64,000 nt of DNA from the NCBI GenBank assembly GCA_016699165.1, contig CP064963.1:3162001-3226000 (forward strand). Reading direction: 5' to 3'. This stretch comes from Candidatus Melainabacteria bacterium (GTDB lineage Bacteria; Cyanobacteriota; Vampirovibrionia; Obscuribacterales; Obscuribacteraceae). Under the pieces are notes generated by a model. That model searched no databases, was not told the DNA's origin, and saw only the letters and a list, made by a program, of their open reading frames with translations. The first letter of the stretch is position 1, and each line of letters begins with the position of its first letter. The translations under genes and the position numbers were made by a program. This document shows positions 51,314-60,663 of this stretch, piece after piece.

Positions 51314-52833
51314 TAGAGAATTAGTCCAGGGTCGACTTGTTTGCTAGCGGTTTCCGTTTTTAGCCAGGTTTCAAATTTATTGAGTGGAGCTAATTTGTGT
51401 CCAGTGGCGGCACCAATGGCACCGGTGAATTTTAGTGCGGTTTTGGCCAAAAATAATCGCGGGCGATGACGCATGATTCTGAACCAGTGTCTGGCACGAA
51501 ACCGCCATGAATACTGGTATAACGTGTCATAAATCATGGTGTCAAACGCAGATAGCATAAACACAGTGTCTTGCAAAACTTTGGCTGGTGGTTTTATATA
51601 AAACTGAGAACGCGAGCGTTCGGCGTGTCTTTGTTGAGCTAATTTATAAAGCTGGCAGGTTTGATCTGCCACCACTTTACGATCGAAATTGGCAAGTACA
51701 TGTTTGCGTGCGTTTCTTCCGATTTGCAGCCTGTACTCAGTGTCTTGGATTAATCTAGAAATGGCACTGGCAAGAGCGGCTTCGTCTTTTGGTGCCACCG
51801 CAATGCCTGATTCTCCATTTATAAAATATTCGGCAGTGCCACCGCCGGTAGTTGCAACGACTGGACGTCCACAAGACATTGCTTCTAAGCAAGTATAAGG
51901 TGAGTTGTCGTAAACAGAGGGGATGACGCAAATATCAGCAGATCTGTAATAGCCTGGAAGATCTGTTAAAGGTACGCGCGCTATAAATTTGACGTATTGT
52001 TTGATGTCGTGTTTTGCGATGATTGCTTTCAATTCGTCTAAGACAGATTTTTGACCGCTTGCGTTTTTGGTATCATCGCCAATGATGACGAACTCGACGT
52101 TTTTGTGACGCATTACAATTTCTGGAATAGCCTTTACCAGATAGTGAATGCCTTTGCGCTCTTCTAATCTTCCTACGAAAAGCACACGTAACTTGCCTTC
52201 ATTGGCTAAATGTGTCATGCCTTCGTCTGAAAATTCTGACGCGCTTATTGGATTGCGGACTATGTGAATGTCTTCGACATCATAGTTTAAGTCGTTTGCG
52301 ACAAATTCTGCTAGATCTCTTGATGGTGAGCTTAAAACTCCTGCGCCAAGCATGGCGACACGCTCTACACCGGCAACAAATTCGTGGTCGAAAGAAGGTG
52401 TGACATTGTGCAAGCGTTCGGCAATAAATTTAGAATGTGGCGTGTAAAGACGAATCAGCAATGGTAAAGCTTTTGTTATAGAAGGAAAGAAGCCTTCGGC
52501 CAAAAGTTCGGGCGTGTCTACAACGTCAAAAGGCTGCTCGCTGTGCAGAAGAAAAAACTTGCGCCAGAGCGCTGTGCTGGTCATGAGCACATAGCGGCTA
52601 TAAGGCATGCAAAGGGAGATTGTGCCAAGGCGCTTTCCGAGCCATTCTTGCTTCACTCGGTGGACGGCTATGCCTTCGTCGTCGACTAATTTGTCTTCGT
52701 CTTTGGAAAGTGAGACTACAACTACGTCGTGCCCGATTTCTTTCAGTCCGTGCGCCAGGTGACGAGTGAAGGTGGCAATGCCTCCCCAACCAGTTTCGGG
52801 CGGATATTCTCTAGAAATAAGACAGATGCGCAT
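51313..52833 (-). CDS. Family 4 glycosyltransferase
   Basis: A 506-residue GT-B enzyme. The N-terminal domain starts MRICLISREYPPETGWGG and the donor domain has RVLFVGRLEERKGIHYL, PSVYDNSPYTCLEAMSCGRPVV and a Glu pair of the EX7E type. An extra C-terminal tail of about 90 residues has a hydrophobic stretch and may hold it at the membrane. It likely adds a sugar to a surface glycan. It is coupled to the zincin gene downstream by TAATG. Confidence 0.88.
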   Translation of the reverse strand: MRICLISREYPPETGWGGIATFTRHLAHGLKEIGHDVVVVSLSKDEDKLVDDEGIAVHRVKQEWLGKRLGTISLCMPYSRYVLMTSTALWRKFFLLHSEQPFDVVDTPELLAEGFFPSITKALPLLIRLYTPHSKFIAERLHNVTPSFDHEFVAGVERVAMLGAGVLSSPSRDLAEFVANDLNYDVEDIHIVRNPISASEFSDEGMTHLANEGKLRVLFVGRLEERKGIHYLVKAIPEIVMRHKNVEFVIIGDDTKNASGQKSVLDELKAIIAKHDIKQYVKFIARVPLTDLPGYYRSADICVIPSVYDNSPYTCLEAMSCGRPVVATTGGGTAEYFINGESGIAVAPKDEAALASAISRLIQDTEYRLQIGRNARKHVLANFDRKVVADQTCQLYKLAQQRHAERSRSQFYIKPPAKVLQDTVFMLSAFDTMIYDTLYQYSWRFRARHWFRIMRHRPRLFLAKTALKFTGAIGAATGHKLAPLNKFETWLKTETASKQVDPGLIL

Positions 52834-52885
52834 AGTTCAAACTCTTCGTTGGGTTTGATCATAAAACCTGGTTATATTTTTCGTC

Positions 52886-54274
52886 TTAAATATGTTTATA
52901 GACTTTTTTATAGACTGCTTCTAAATCGTCCACCATGACCGATATCGACCTTTGTGGACCAATATTGGCGCGGAATTTGCTTAATAAATCAGGCTGGTCA
53001 ACAAGCAGTTGTAATTTTTCTGCCAGATCTTTGTCGTCTCTCACTTTGAAAACGAAGCCGTCTTTGCCGTGATTGATTAGCTCGGACATACCGCCTAAAT
53101 CGGAAGCAATTAGAGGCGTTTTTGTAGTCAGTGCCGATTGCATAACAAGAGGAGTGTTTTCGTACCAAATAGAGGGCACTACAAGCACGTCTAGACCCGA
53201 TAAAACCTCGCCGAAGAGATCGTTGTGGAATGCGCCTAGAAAATGTACGCGCGAGCTGCTTTGCTCGTCTTTGTTTGCAAGGTCTTTAAGATATTTTGAA
53301 TACTCGGCGAATTGTTCGGTCGAGCCATAGATTTTGAGCTGCGGCGACTTATCCGGTAACAATCTTTGAAACGCTTTTATCAGTATGTCTACGCCCTTAT
53401 GGTCGAAAAGCGTGCCTACATAGCCTATTCGAAGCACATCACTAGGAGTTTTTTCTTGATGGTCGATTAATTTAGATTGATCTATTCCAAATTGAATATG
53501 TTTAATCAGATTTTCATTGATACCATTCTTGGTGAATAATCGTTTCATCAAAAGGGTGGGAACTGTGATGGCATCAGTCGAATTGGCTATGTCTTTCAAG
53601 TATGCTGGGCGATCAACCGTGGCTTTTACTGCAGCGGGAAGTTTGTACACACTGTAGGCGGACTGAAGTGCCGTCTTGCCTAAGGCTGACTGGGTAAAAA
53701 CACCGCCCAGAGCTGGAACTCGACGAGATATCGCCTCTGAAATCTGATCTGCAGGTGGTATCAACTGTGGTGTATAACAAGTAAGGCAATTCGTAGCGCC
53801 AGGTCCTGGTCCTTCGCAGACGCTGTTATCTGGGCGCTTTAGTTGAACTATGGGACAAATGAACCAGAAATCGGTAGGCGATAAGACTAATGGCAAATTT
53901 TTCGCTTTGCTCACTGAAACAATAGTACCTGAGAGATTTTGAGCATGCATGACATGCACCATATCTGGTTTGAAACTGTCTATGATTTTGGCGAAATGTT
54001 TTCCCATTTCGGGATGATCATATTCATGCCTGAAAGTATAACCGCGCAAGCGAAGCGCTTCTCCGATGGAATGAACTTTAACGCCTTCGTATTCATATTC
54101 GACAAAGTCGGGACCGGTAGCATGACGTGCATCAATATCTGGAGGTGAGGCTGTGACCACTAAGATCTCGTGTCCGCGCGACATTAGCTCTTTTGCGATT
54201 TTCAAAGTGAGCACTTCTGTTCCCGCTTTGTGATCGGGAAAGAATTTATGAACAGTCATTAGAATACGCGCCAC
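52886..54274 (-). CDS. Family 4 glycosyltransferase
   Basis: A 462-residue GT-B enzyme. MARILMTVHKFFPDHKAGTE opens the acceptor domain (DHKAGTE is the Gly-rich acceptor loop). The donor domain has RIGYVGTLFDHKGVDIL and PSIWYENTPLVMQSALTTKTP. Four Cys lie at about 150-170 (FICP, CEGPGPGATNCLTC), a pattern seen in GT4 enzymes of capsule or EPS clusters. The start is GTG at 54274, with TAAGCT six bases upstream. Confidence 0.87.
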   Translation of the reverse strand: MARILMTVHKFFPDHKAGTEVLTLKIAKELMSRGHEILVVTASPPDIDARHATGPDFVEYEYEGVKVHSIGEALRLRGYTFRHEYDHPEMGKHFAKIIDSFKPDMVHVMHAQNLSGTIVSVSKAKNLPLVLSPTDFWFICPIVQLKRPDNSVCEGPGPGATNCLTCYTPQLIPPADQISEAISRRVPALGGVFTQSALGKTALQSAYSVYKLPAAVKATVDRPAYLKDIANSTDAITVPTLLMKRLFTKNGINENLIKHIQFGIDQSKLIDHQEKTPSDVLRIGYVGTLFDHKGVDILIKAFQRLLPDKSPQLKIYGSTEQFAEYSKYLKDLANKDEQSSSRVHFLGAFHNDLFGEVLSGLDVLVVPSIWYENTPLVMQSALTTKTPLIASDLGGMSELINHGKDGFVFKVRDDKDLAEKLQLLVDQPDLLSKFRANIGPQRSISVMVDDLEAVYKKVYKHI

Positions 54275-54280
54275 GCAAAT

Positions 54281-54286
54281 AGCTTA
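54281..54286 (-). promoter_or_regulatory. Possible -10 box TAAGCT before the GT4 gene at 54274
   Basis: The minus strand reads TAAGCT, ATTTGC, GTG. It fits the TAnnnT-N6-start pattern but the box is weak. Confidence 0.25.
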
Positions 54287-54316
54287 GCACACTCAGTTTA
54301 GAGAGCTATTTTGCCT

Positions 54317-55402
54317 CTACCACTCACTGCCAAATGTAGAGCCGGGATCGAAAGCTTTGATGCCAGCCGACGTGCAACGCAGACAGCCAGCGCCTTCGTA
54401 TTCTTGTTTGCAGACTTCGCAAACACTTTTGGCAAATTTGGAATAATCTTTGCGTCTTGCGGCAGCGGCTTTGGCAGCCGAATCTGATACGGAGTCGGTT
54501 GCCGGTGCTTGTTGCACTGGGGCTTGAGAAGAGCTAATTGGAGCTTGCTGTCCCGGTGCTTGTTGATTTTGAGGCGGAATAGAAATTTGGCGGAAATGTC
54601 CTTGACTTGCAGCTTGTGGTTGAGCCTGAGGCTGTACTTGAGGTTGAGGCTGCTGTTGCATATGTTGTTGAATCTGTTGTTGTGGAACGGCATACGCGCC
54701 GGATTGTGTCTGAGGTTGTTGCTGTTGCGGCTGTTGTTGGGGAACAGGATAGGCACCGGATTGTGCCTGCGCTTGCGCTTGTTGATATTGCTGTTGTTGC
54801 TGCTGATATTGCTGCTGCTGATACTGCTGTTGTTGCTGAGCTTGAGGCTGTTGCATTTGTTGTTGTGGAACAGGATATGCGCCAGACTGAGCTTGAGCCT
54901 GCATGGGTGGAATCGGCGGTGGTGCAGGAGGCGCAGGGTCCAAGTAAAGACGTTTAACTTGCTCTGCTTCGGGAATGCGATTCATCCACTTGAGCAGTTC
55001 GTACAAGTTTTTGCCCAGAGTCGAAATCTCTGGATTTTCGCGCGGCAAATGTAGGGCGAAAATACGCAAGCATTCGCGCGCCATGTCTACAACCTTTTCA
55101 TACTGTTTCAGTTGATAAGTCGAGGCGATAATATTCTTGATGGTCTTGGCCACTTCTATATTGTCTCCGCCCATAAGCTGTACTTTAGCCTGGGCGCAGT
55201 AATAGTAAATTTCACTAGCTTGCTGATGTTTAGACTGCATAAAACACAGCCAACCGAGCAAATCAAGTGACGTGCAGATCTTTTCGAGGTTATTTTCAGC
55301 TTTTACCTGGTTGTAGGCGCCGTATATTACTTGTTCGGCTTCAGCATAGTTTCTGGTGGCAACCAGAGCCGAGGCCTGACGGCAAGCTTCATCCCAATCC
55401 AT
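54317..55402 (-). CDS. TPR protein with glutamine-rich repeats and a C-terminal zinc ribbon
   Basis: A 361-residue protein in three parts. Residues 1-155 form TPR-like helices (QASALVATRNYAEAEQVIYG; AKTIKNIIASTYQLKQYEKV). Residues about 160-300 are low complexity, with long Gln runs and three copies of SGAYPVPQQQ or SGAYAVPQQQ. A Pro/Ala region leads to a C-terminal zinc ribbon, CEVCKQEYEGAGCLRC (about 328-343). The Gln-rich part is prion-like in composition. No signal peptide. Role unknown; it lies between a GT4 gene and divergent GT-C genes. Confidence 0.72.
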   Translation of the reverse strand: MDWDEACRQASALVATRNYAEAEQVIYGAYNQVKAENNLEKICTSLDLLGWLCFMQSKHQQASEIYYYCAQAKVQLMGGDNIEVAKTIKNIIASTYQLKQYEKVVDMARECLRIFALHLPRENPEISTLGKNLYELLKWMNRIPEAEQVKRLYLDPAPPAPPPIPPMQAQAQSGAYPVPQQQMQQPQAQQQQQYQQQQYQQQQQQYQQAQAQAQSGAYPVPQQQPQQQQPQTQSGAYAVPQQQIQQHMQQQPQPQVQPQAQPQAASQGHFRQISIPPQNQQAPGQQAPISSSQAPVQQAPATDSVSDSAAKAAAARRKDYSKFAKSVCEVCKQEYEGAGCLRCTSAGIKAFDPGSTFGSEW

Positions 55403-55613
55403 ACCGATTCCGGCTTTCTCCCCTTCTATCCCAACGACAGAATCTGCTATCTAAATTTAATAGTTGCGTCTAACAAATATCTACCATCATTATTTGCATT
55501 TCAAGCAAGTCAGAAATTATCGACTGTTCCCGCCTGCTTGAAGGTTCTCAAGCGTTCTGCTGGGGTTTTCGAGCACCGTAACCTTAAGGATAGTCAAGGT
55601 CGGGGCGTTCGAC

Positions 55614-58220
55614 TTGGTAAATACTTCATTTATTGTGGCGGTTAAAGCAAAACTCCAATGGTTCCTATTTGCAGGGCTTATCGCCTTAGCGGTCAGGCTC
55701 TGGTTTTGTTTCATAGATGGACACATTCCAAGCGTTTATTCGTGTGACGCTTCAGAGTATTTGCGTGACGCTCAATACCTGGAGACGGTCAGCCATTTTT
55801 CTTCTGACTTCTGGATAGATGCTCTTAAGGTACTAGTAGGCGTGGCGTCGCCTGACACAATCGCACAGACTCGCGAGAAAATGGCGATTTTGATGCCTCT
55901 GGTCAAGCAGTCTGGATTCGTTTTCCCCTTCTTCATTTATTTAAGTCATGTTTTGTTTGGCGCGCCGATAGATTATGGCAGCTGGTGGGCTCCGATATTT
56001 ATCCAAACCATCATGAGTGCTTTGACTTGCACGCTCATTGGATTGTGTGCCAACTATGCTTTTAGTTATAGAGCTGGTCTGTGGGCGGCTTTTCTTAGTG
56101 CTATTTATCCGGGGTTTATTGTAAACACAGTCAGGTTGTATTCTGAGATCTTTGCCTGCTTTTTCATGTGTCTTTCTTTCTACTGTCTGACTCGTATTTC
56201 AAAGCAAGGTAGTTGGAAAAACTTTCTATTGTTGGGCTTTAGTTTGGCTGTAATGCAGGTGGCTCGCTCGCCTCTTGTGATGATTGCCATTTTGAGTTTG
56301 CTTTACGTTTTGTGGATTAAAAGGCGTGATCTGAAACCCGGACCGATTTTGTGGAAACAACTAGGCGGACTCTTTCTGGGTGCAGCACTTGTATTCTCGC
56401 TTTCGCTTAGCGTGCAAAAACTGACTACAGGCAAAGCCTCGCTCGTCACTGACAGGGTGGGAAGTTACAATTTATCTACGGGACTAAATTTAAACGATAA
56501 AGGCTGGCTTGCCTATCCTTATCCTGATTTAACCGGGATTGAGTCGATGAAATTTTCTCAAATAATTTCTGATCGATTGAAAAATCCCAAACAGTTTTTT
56601 CAATTGATGATGGACAAACCACCGCGTCTTTTAAAATTTCACTGGAATGACTTTAGAGTAAAAATTGGACCAATCGATAATCAGTTTCAAGTGATTGTGC
56701 ATCAAGGCTTGATGCTGCTTGCCTGTCTTGGAATATGTCTTGGACTATTCGTTAAACCAAATTTTGAAGAGCGAGCCTTTGATTTCAGGCTCTTCTTGCT
56801 TGTTTGCGCGCTTTCTCATGTCACATTTGCATTGTTCATTACTGTGCCACGTTACGCACTGACTGCGATACCAGAATTACTTGTATTTGCCGGATTTGCT
56901 GCAGCCTTTTTGAATGAGCGAATATTTCAGATGGGCAGACGCAGAAGCGCTCTGGCAATGACTATAGCACTCGTCCTAGTCTTAATTGTAAGTCAATTGA
57001 ATTTGAACTTGACCCTGGGTTCGTTAGCTCAAGCGTTGCTGAAAGCAGCTCTGGGTGCGGGACTATTTATATGGCTTTGTGCCTGGCTCAAGAAACAAAC
57101 TTTTGTCGAAACAAAAATGGCTTGTCTAACTACTTTTTTGATGGGAGCTTTGTTCACATTTTGCTGGGCGTGGCCTGCGTATGCGCATGGTCGGGCTTTT
57201 GAATTCGCTGAATCTTTGAGTGCAAAGGAAAAAATAATTGGCGAATTTCCCAATGTCAATTTTAGAGCTGATAAAGCATATTTTGTTTTACTTGATTGCG
57301 CTAACTGGTCCAGTGTCAGTCATGGCGTCAATGTCTGGGTAAATGGACATTCGTTTGCGGCTGATTTTTTTCCATTATTGCCTTTCTTTCAAGATTTTAA
57401 TGACTATAAAAAGTCAGAAAGTTCGGCGTATTTGGAGTTCGAATATATTTTTGCGGCATTGGCTCGCGCTAGCAATTTGAGCTTGCTTGATTTGAGACAG
57501 TGGTATGTGGCCCAGATTCCAAAAGAGATAATTGATCAGGCTGCAAACGACACCGGTTTGTCTATAGGGGTCGAGTCATTGGCTGTAGAACCAGTCACTA
57601 AATACGGTATCGTGACTACTTCTGGAAAAAAACTCGTTTTACCGTCACTTTTTAGATCGTCTTGGGAAAAAGCATTTTATGGAGTCGAAGTTCTCAATGG
57701 ATTTAGTGATTCTCGGTATGAAGAAAAGATTGATCTAACCCCGACTAAAACGGGTGAGAAATTAACAAATTTAAGATTGATTGAAACTCCAGGCTCCAGT
57801 CCAGAGCTTTTGAAAATATTCGAACTAGTTTCGAATTCAGAGGATAAAGCCTGCATTCTGAAAGACATTCCAGAGTACGATAAAAATTCAACCTGGCTCG
57901 TTCATTGGACTGGAGAGGTAAAATATGAGCCTGAATCTAACACTGATAGAGATTTACTTTTGACTGCAACTGTTTACAGTAAAAATGACGCAGGTTCGGA
58001 ATTCACCTACCAAACTCCATGGGTCCCAAACAAAGTGATTTTGAAAAATGGAGATAATAAGGTCGGATTTTCGTTTCCTTTAAAACCTGCTAGTTTGCCT
58101 GGCAAAATCGATCGCATAGAAGTAGATGCAAAACTTAGTGGCTTGAAGTGGACGAGAACCGCCTTGAGTCTCGTAAAGAACGCGTCTTTCCCCGACAAAT
58201 CAAACTATCGGGTGTTCTAA
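55614..58220 (+). CDS. Large GT-C membrane glycosyltransferase with soluble C-terminal domain
   Basis: An 868-residue protein. About 13 membrane helices span residues 10-530. The first loop reads SVYSCDASEYLRDAQYLE, the acidic D-x-x-E motif of GT39/ArnT-type enzymes that use polyprenyl-phosphate sugars. A soluble, mostly beta part of about 330 residues follows. The start is unsure: TTG at 55614 or GTG at 55635; neither has a ribosome site. The stop abuts the next start with no gap. The 211 bases upstream of 55614 hold nothing recognised. Confidence 0.75.
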   Translation: MVNTSFIVAVKAKLQWFLFAGLIALAVRLWFCFIDGHIPSVYSCDASEYLRDAQYLETVSHFSSDFWIDALKVLVGVASPDTIAQTREKMAILMPLVKQSGFVFPFFIYLSHVLFGAPIDYGSWWAPIFIQTIMSALTCTLIGLCANYAFSYRAGLWAAFLSAIYPGFIVNTVRLYSEIFACFFMCLSFYCLTRISKQGSWKNFLLLGFSLAVMQVARSPLVMIAILSLLYVLWIKRRDLKPGPILWKQLGGLFLGAALVFSLSLSVQKLTTGKASLVTDRVGSYNLSTGLNLNDKGWLAYPYPDLTGIESMKFSQIISDRLKNPKQFFQLMMDKPPRLLKFHWNDFRVKIGPIDNQFQVIVHQGLMLLACLGICLGLFVKPNFEERAFDFRLFLLVCALSHVTFALFITVPRYALTAIPELLVFAGFAAAFLNERIFQMGRRRSALAMTIALVLVLIVSQLNLNLTLGSLAQALLKAALGAGLFIWLCAWLKKQTFVETKMACLTTFLMGALFTFCWAWPAYAHGRAFEFAESLSAKEKIIGEFPNVNFRADKAYFVLLDCANWSSVSHGVNVWVNGHSFAADFFPLLPFFQDFNDYKKSESSAYLEFEYIFAALARASNLSLLDLRQWYVAQIPKEIIDQAANDTGLSIGVESLAVEPVTKYGIVTTSGKKLVLPSLFRSSWEKAFYGVEVLNGFSDSRYEEKIDLTPTKTGEKLTNLRLIETPGSSPELLKIFELVSNSEDKACILKDIPEYDKNSTWLVHWTGEVKYEPESNTDRDLLLTATVYSKNDAGSEFTYQTPWVPNKVILKNGDNKVGFSFPLKPASLPGKIDRIEVDAKLSGLKWTRTALSLVKNASFPDKSNYRVF

Positions 58221-60593
58221 GTGAATACAGCTGCAAGTCGCTCTATTTTAAAAGTGTTGACGAATAGATATATTCATCTGGCAATTTTGTTCATCGTGAT
58301 TTTTATATGTTACGGTCGCACTCTTGGATCTTATTTTTTGGCAGATGACTTCGGCGAAATTAGATATGTTGCCAAAATTGCCGAAGGTGATTGGGGACGT
58401 TTCTTTAGTAACTTTACCGGCAATTTTATGCAGATACATACTATGGCGGTGTATCGCCCCTGGCTTTTAATCACGCTTGTGGTTGATTATTTTGTTTGGG
58501 GCACCAACGCTTTTGGTTATTACTTATCCAATTATGCGCACTATCTGATTTGTGTAGGACTAATTTACTGGCTGGTTTTGCGACTGACCAGTTATTGGGG
58601 AACTAATAGATCTAGTTTGAGTGCATTCTTTTCTGCAATGATTTTCGCACTCAATCCGCTACATCCAGAGAGCGTTTCATGGGTTGTAGGTCGAGTCGAC
58701 ATAGTTTGTCTGGCTTATTTTCTTGCCAGTCTTTTGAGCTTACATTTTTGGTTGAAAGCTTCAGGGAATAAAAAGCTTTCAAAGATCACTTTCACTTTAA
58801 GCTGTGTTTGTTTTTGGATTGCAATTTTCACAAAAGAAATGGCTATTGGTTTGCCTGTTCTTGCCGTGGTTATGACCTTCTTGTGGGGCGACAAGAGTCA
58901 GTTCAAAAAAGTGTTAATTACTTTTGGTGGATTTACAGTTTTGTATTTCATTATTCGATATCTGGCACTCGGCACTATTGGTGGTGGCTATACCGGAAGT
59001 ATCGGGTCTAATCAATTGGCAGACTTGATCTCCAAATGGACAGACACAGGCACATTGTCCCGCATTTTCTTTCCAATCAAAACTAGTTACGGAAATTCGC
59101 TTGAAGGCACTAGAGCTATTTTAAATTCGACTTACATTTTGATTGCTTTTGTTTGTGGGTTGCGATTGTTTTTGCTTAGTTGGCCACGAAAATGGATGGT
59201 CTTTATCGCTCTTTGGCTGGGGGTCTCGTTCGCTCCTATATATCAACTCTATGGATTAGGTTTTGATTTAGAGGGCGCACGTTTTTTGTTTTTTGCTACT
59301 GTGCCTCTTTCTATTTTGATGCCGATTTTGATTTTTGCTCCAATCAAAGAAGAAAATGCAAAACAGGAATTGCTTACTCTTAATAAAAGAGTGGCAGTAG
59401 CTGGGCTTCTAGCAATGACCACGCTATCAATTTATTATGGTCAATTGGCTTACAAAAATAATAGAAGCTGGATAAATGCAGGCGCTCAAACGAGAGCCGT
59501 GGGTGTTGAGACTAAGGCTCTGGCAGCTAAAGTCGAATCCGGTAAGCGCGTTTGTGTTATGGGCACTCCTAATGAGCGCGAAGGTGCGCATATGATTTTG
59601 AATGCTATCAGCTTGCTCTTTTATCTTGAACCACCCTTTTCTAAGAATTTAGAAAATCGTGTTTGTTCGTTTGGTTCTAAATATTATGGCGATGACAATA
59701 AGCTTGACCTCGGATTTTTCAGATACGCAGCCAAAGCTGGTTATCCATTCTATAAATGGAACTGGAACGAAAAGAAATGGCAGCCTATAAATGTTACTGC
59801 TCCAACTGATGAACAGACCTTGCGCAATCTAAATGCCACGCTTTCTTTGTCGGCAGATCAAGATGTCGAACTCAGACTGGACGCACTAAATATAGTGCCA
59901 TCTAATTATGATTTTCTAGATATTTATTTGTCCGAAACTCAAATACAGGAAATATCAGCTCCTGGAAAACAGCCTGTGGAGCTATCTTTCAAAGGTAAGA
60001 GTGAAAAGGAGCGAGTAAAGGTAAAAGTTTTAGATTTTGTTTGTTTAGATGGAAAGATTCGCATCCCACTTTCAGCTTATTGGCAGTGGCAAGCATGCGG
60101 CAATATCGAACAAATTTTTATAGATCTACCATTGCATCATGTAGACGCAGCTAAAGTAGATTTGCTTTCGTATAGACAGGCGGCTCCATTAATTGAATTG
60201 AGAGAATTACAAACTGGCAAGTCCCTTGCCTTTTCGGATTATGGCTCGCATTTTGTAAATAAAGAAACAAAGTATCAAGTACTTGTCGAAGTGCCGACAG
60301 CTACAAATGAAAAACTTAAACCGATATCGGTTGAGGTTCAAATTACCAAGCCGAATTATTTTTTCGAAAATTCAAGCGGTGCTCAAAATTCCGAATCCAT
60401 GGTTGATGCAAGAATCAAAGCTTCAATAAAAGATGACAAAGCATCAGTTGTACTCCCCCAATCGCTATTCGACACTGCTGGTTACAGACAAGTAAGAGCC
60501 CGCATCTTAGGTAGTAATGGACAACCAATAGAGGCCTATAGTTTTCCCTTAACACTTGAAATCGTGAACGGTGTTAGCAAACCAGCCAGGTGA
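58221..60593 (+). CDS. Large GT-C membrane glycosyltransferase with soluble C-terminal domain
   Basis: A 790-residue protein. Eleven or so helices span residues 17-430. The first loop reads FLADDFGEIRY, and LNPLHPESVSWVVGR follows, which resembles the TMTC/O-mannosyl transferase pattern. A soluble beta-rich part (about 440-790) follows, similar in layout to the end of the preceding protein. The start is GTG at 58221, directly after the stop of the preceding gene. Confidence 0.75.
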   Translation: MNTAASRSILKVLTNRYIHLAILFIVIFICYGRTLGSYFLADDFGEIRYVAKIAEGDWGRFFSNFTGNFMQIHTMAVYRPWLLITLVVDYFVWGTNAFGYYLSNYAHYLICVGLIYWLVLRLTSYWGTNRSSLSAFFSAMIFALNPLHPESVSWVVGRVDIVCLAYFLASLLSLHFWLKASGNKKLSKITFTLSCVCFWIAIFTKEMAIGLPVLAVVMTFLWGDKSQFKKVLITFGGFTVLYFIIRYLALGTIGGGYTGSIGSNQLADLISKWTDTGTLSRIFFPIKTSYGNSLEGTRAILNSTYILIAFVCGLRLFLLSWPRKWMVFIALWLGVSFAPIYQLYGLGFDLEGARFLFFATVPLSILMPILIFAPIKEENAKQELLTLNKRVAVAGLLAMTTLSIYYGQLAYKNNRSWINAGAQTRAVGVETKALAAKVESGKRVCVMGTPNEREGAHMILNAISLLFYLEPPFSKNLENRVCSFGSKYYGDDNKLDLGFFRYAAKAGYPFYKWNWNEKKWQPINVTAPTDEQTLRNLNATLSLSADQDVELRLDALNIVPSNYDFLDIYLSETQIQEISAPGKQPVELSFKGKSEKERVKVKVLDFVCLDGKIRIPLSAYWQWQACGNIEQIFIDLPLHHVDAAKVDLLSYRQAAPLIELRELQTGKSLAFSDYGSHFVNKETKYQVLVEVPTATNEKLKPISVEVQITKPNYFFENSSGAQNSESMVDARIKASIKDDKASVVLPQSLFDTAGYRQVRARILGSNGQPIEAYSFPLTLEIVNGVSKPAR

Positions 60594-60663
60594 GTCTTTC
60601 TCAGAATCAGCCGCAATCCTGTAAAATACTTGAGTCGAGCAAAGTAAATAGGATATTGAGAAT

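Noticed and set aside
54600..54920. Direct repeats that could suggest a CRISPR array
   Set aside because: The repeats are in frame in a protein, irregular in spacing, and no cas gene is near.
54298..55054. Long reading frames in other frames and strands across the Gln-rich gene
   Set aside because: They arise from CAG/CAA repeat runs and give Leu/Arg- or Ala/Val-rich sequences with no sensible composition or start.
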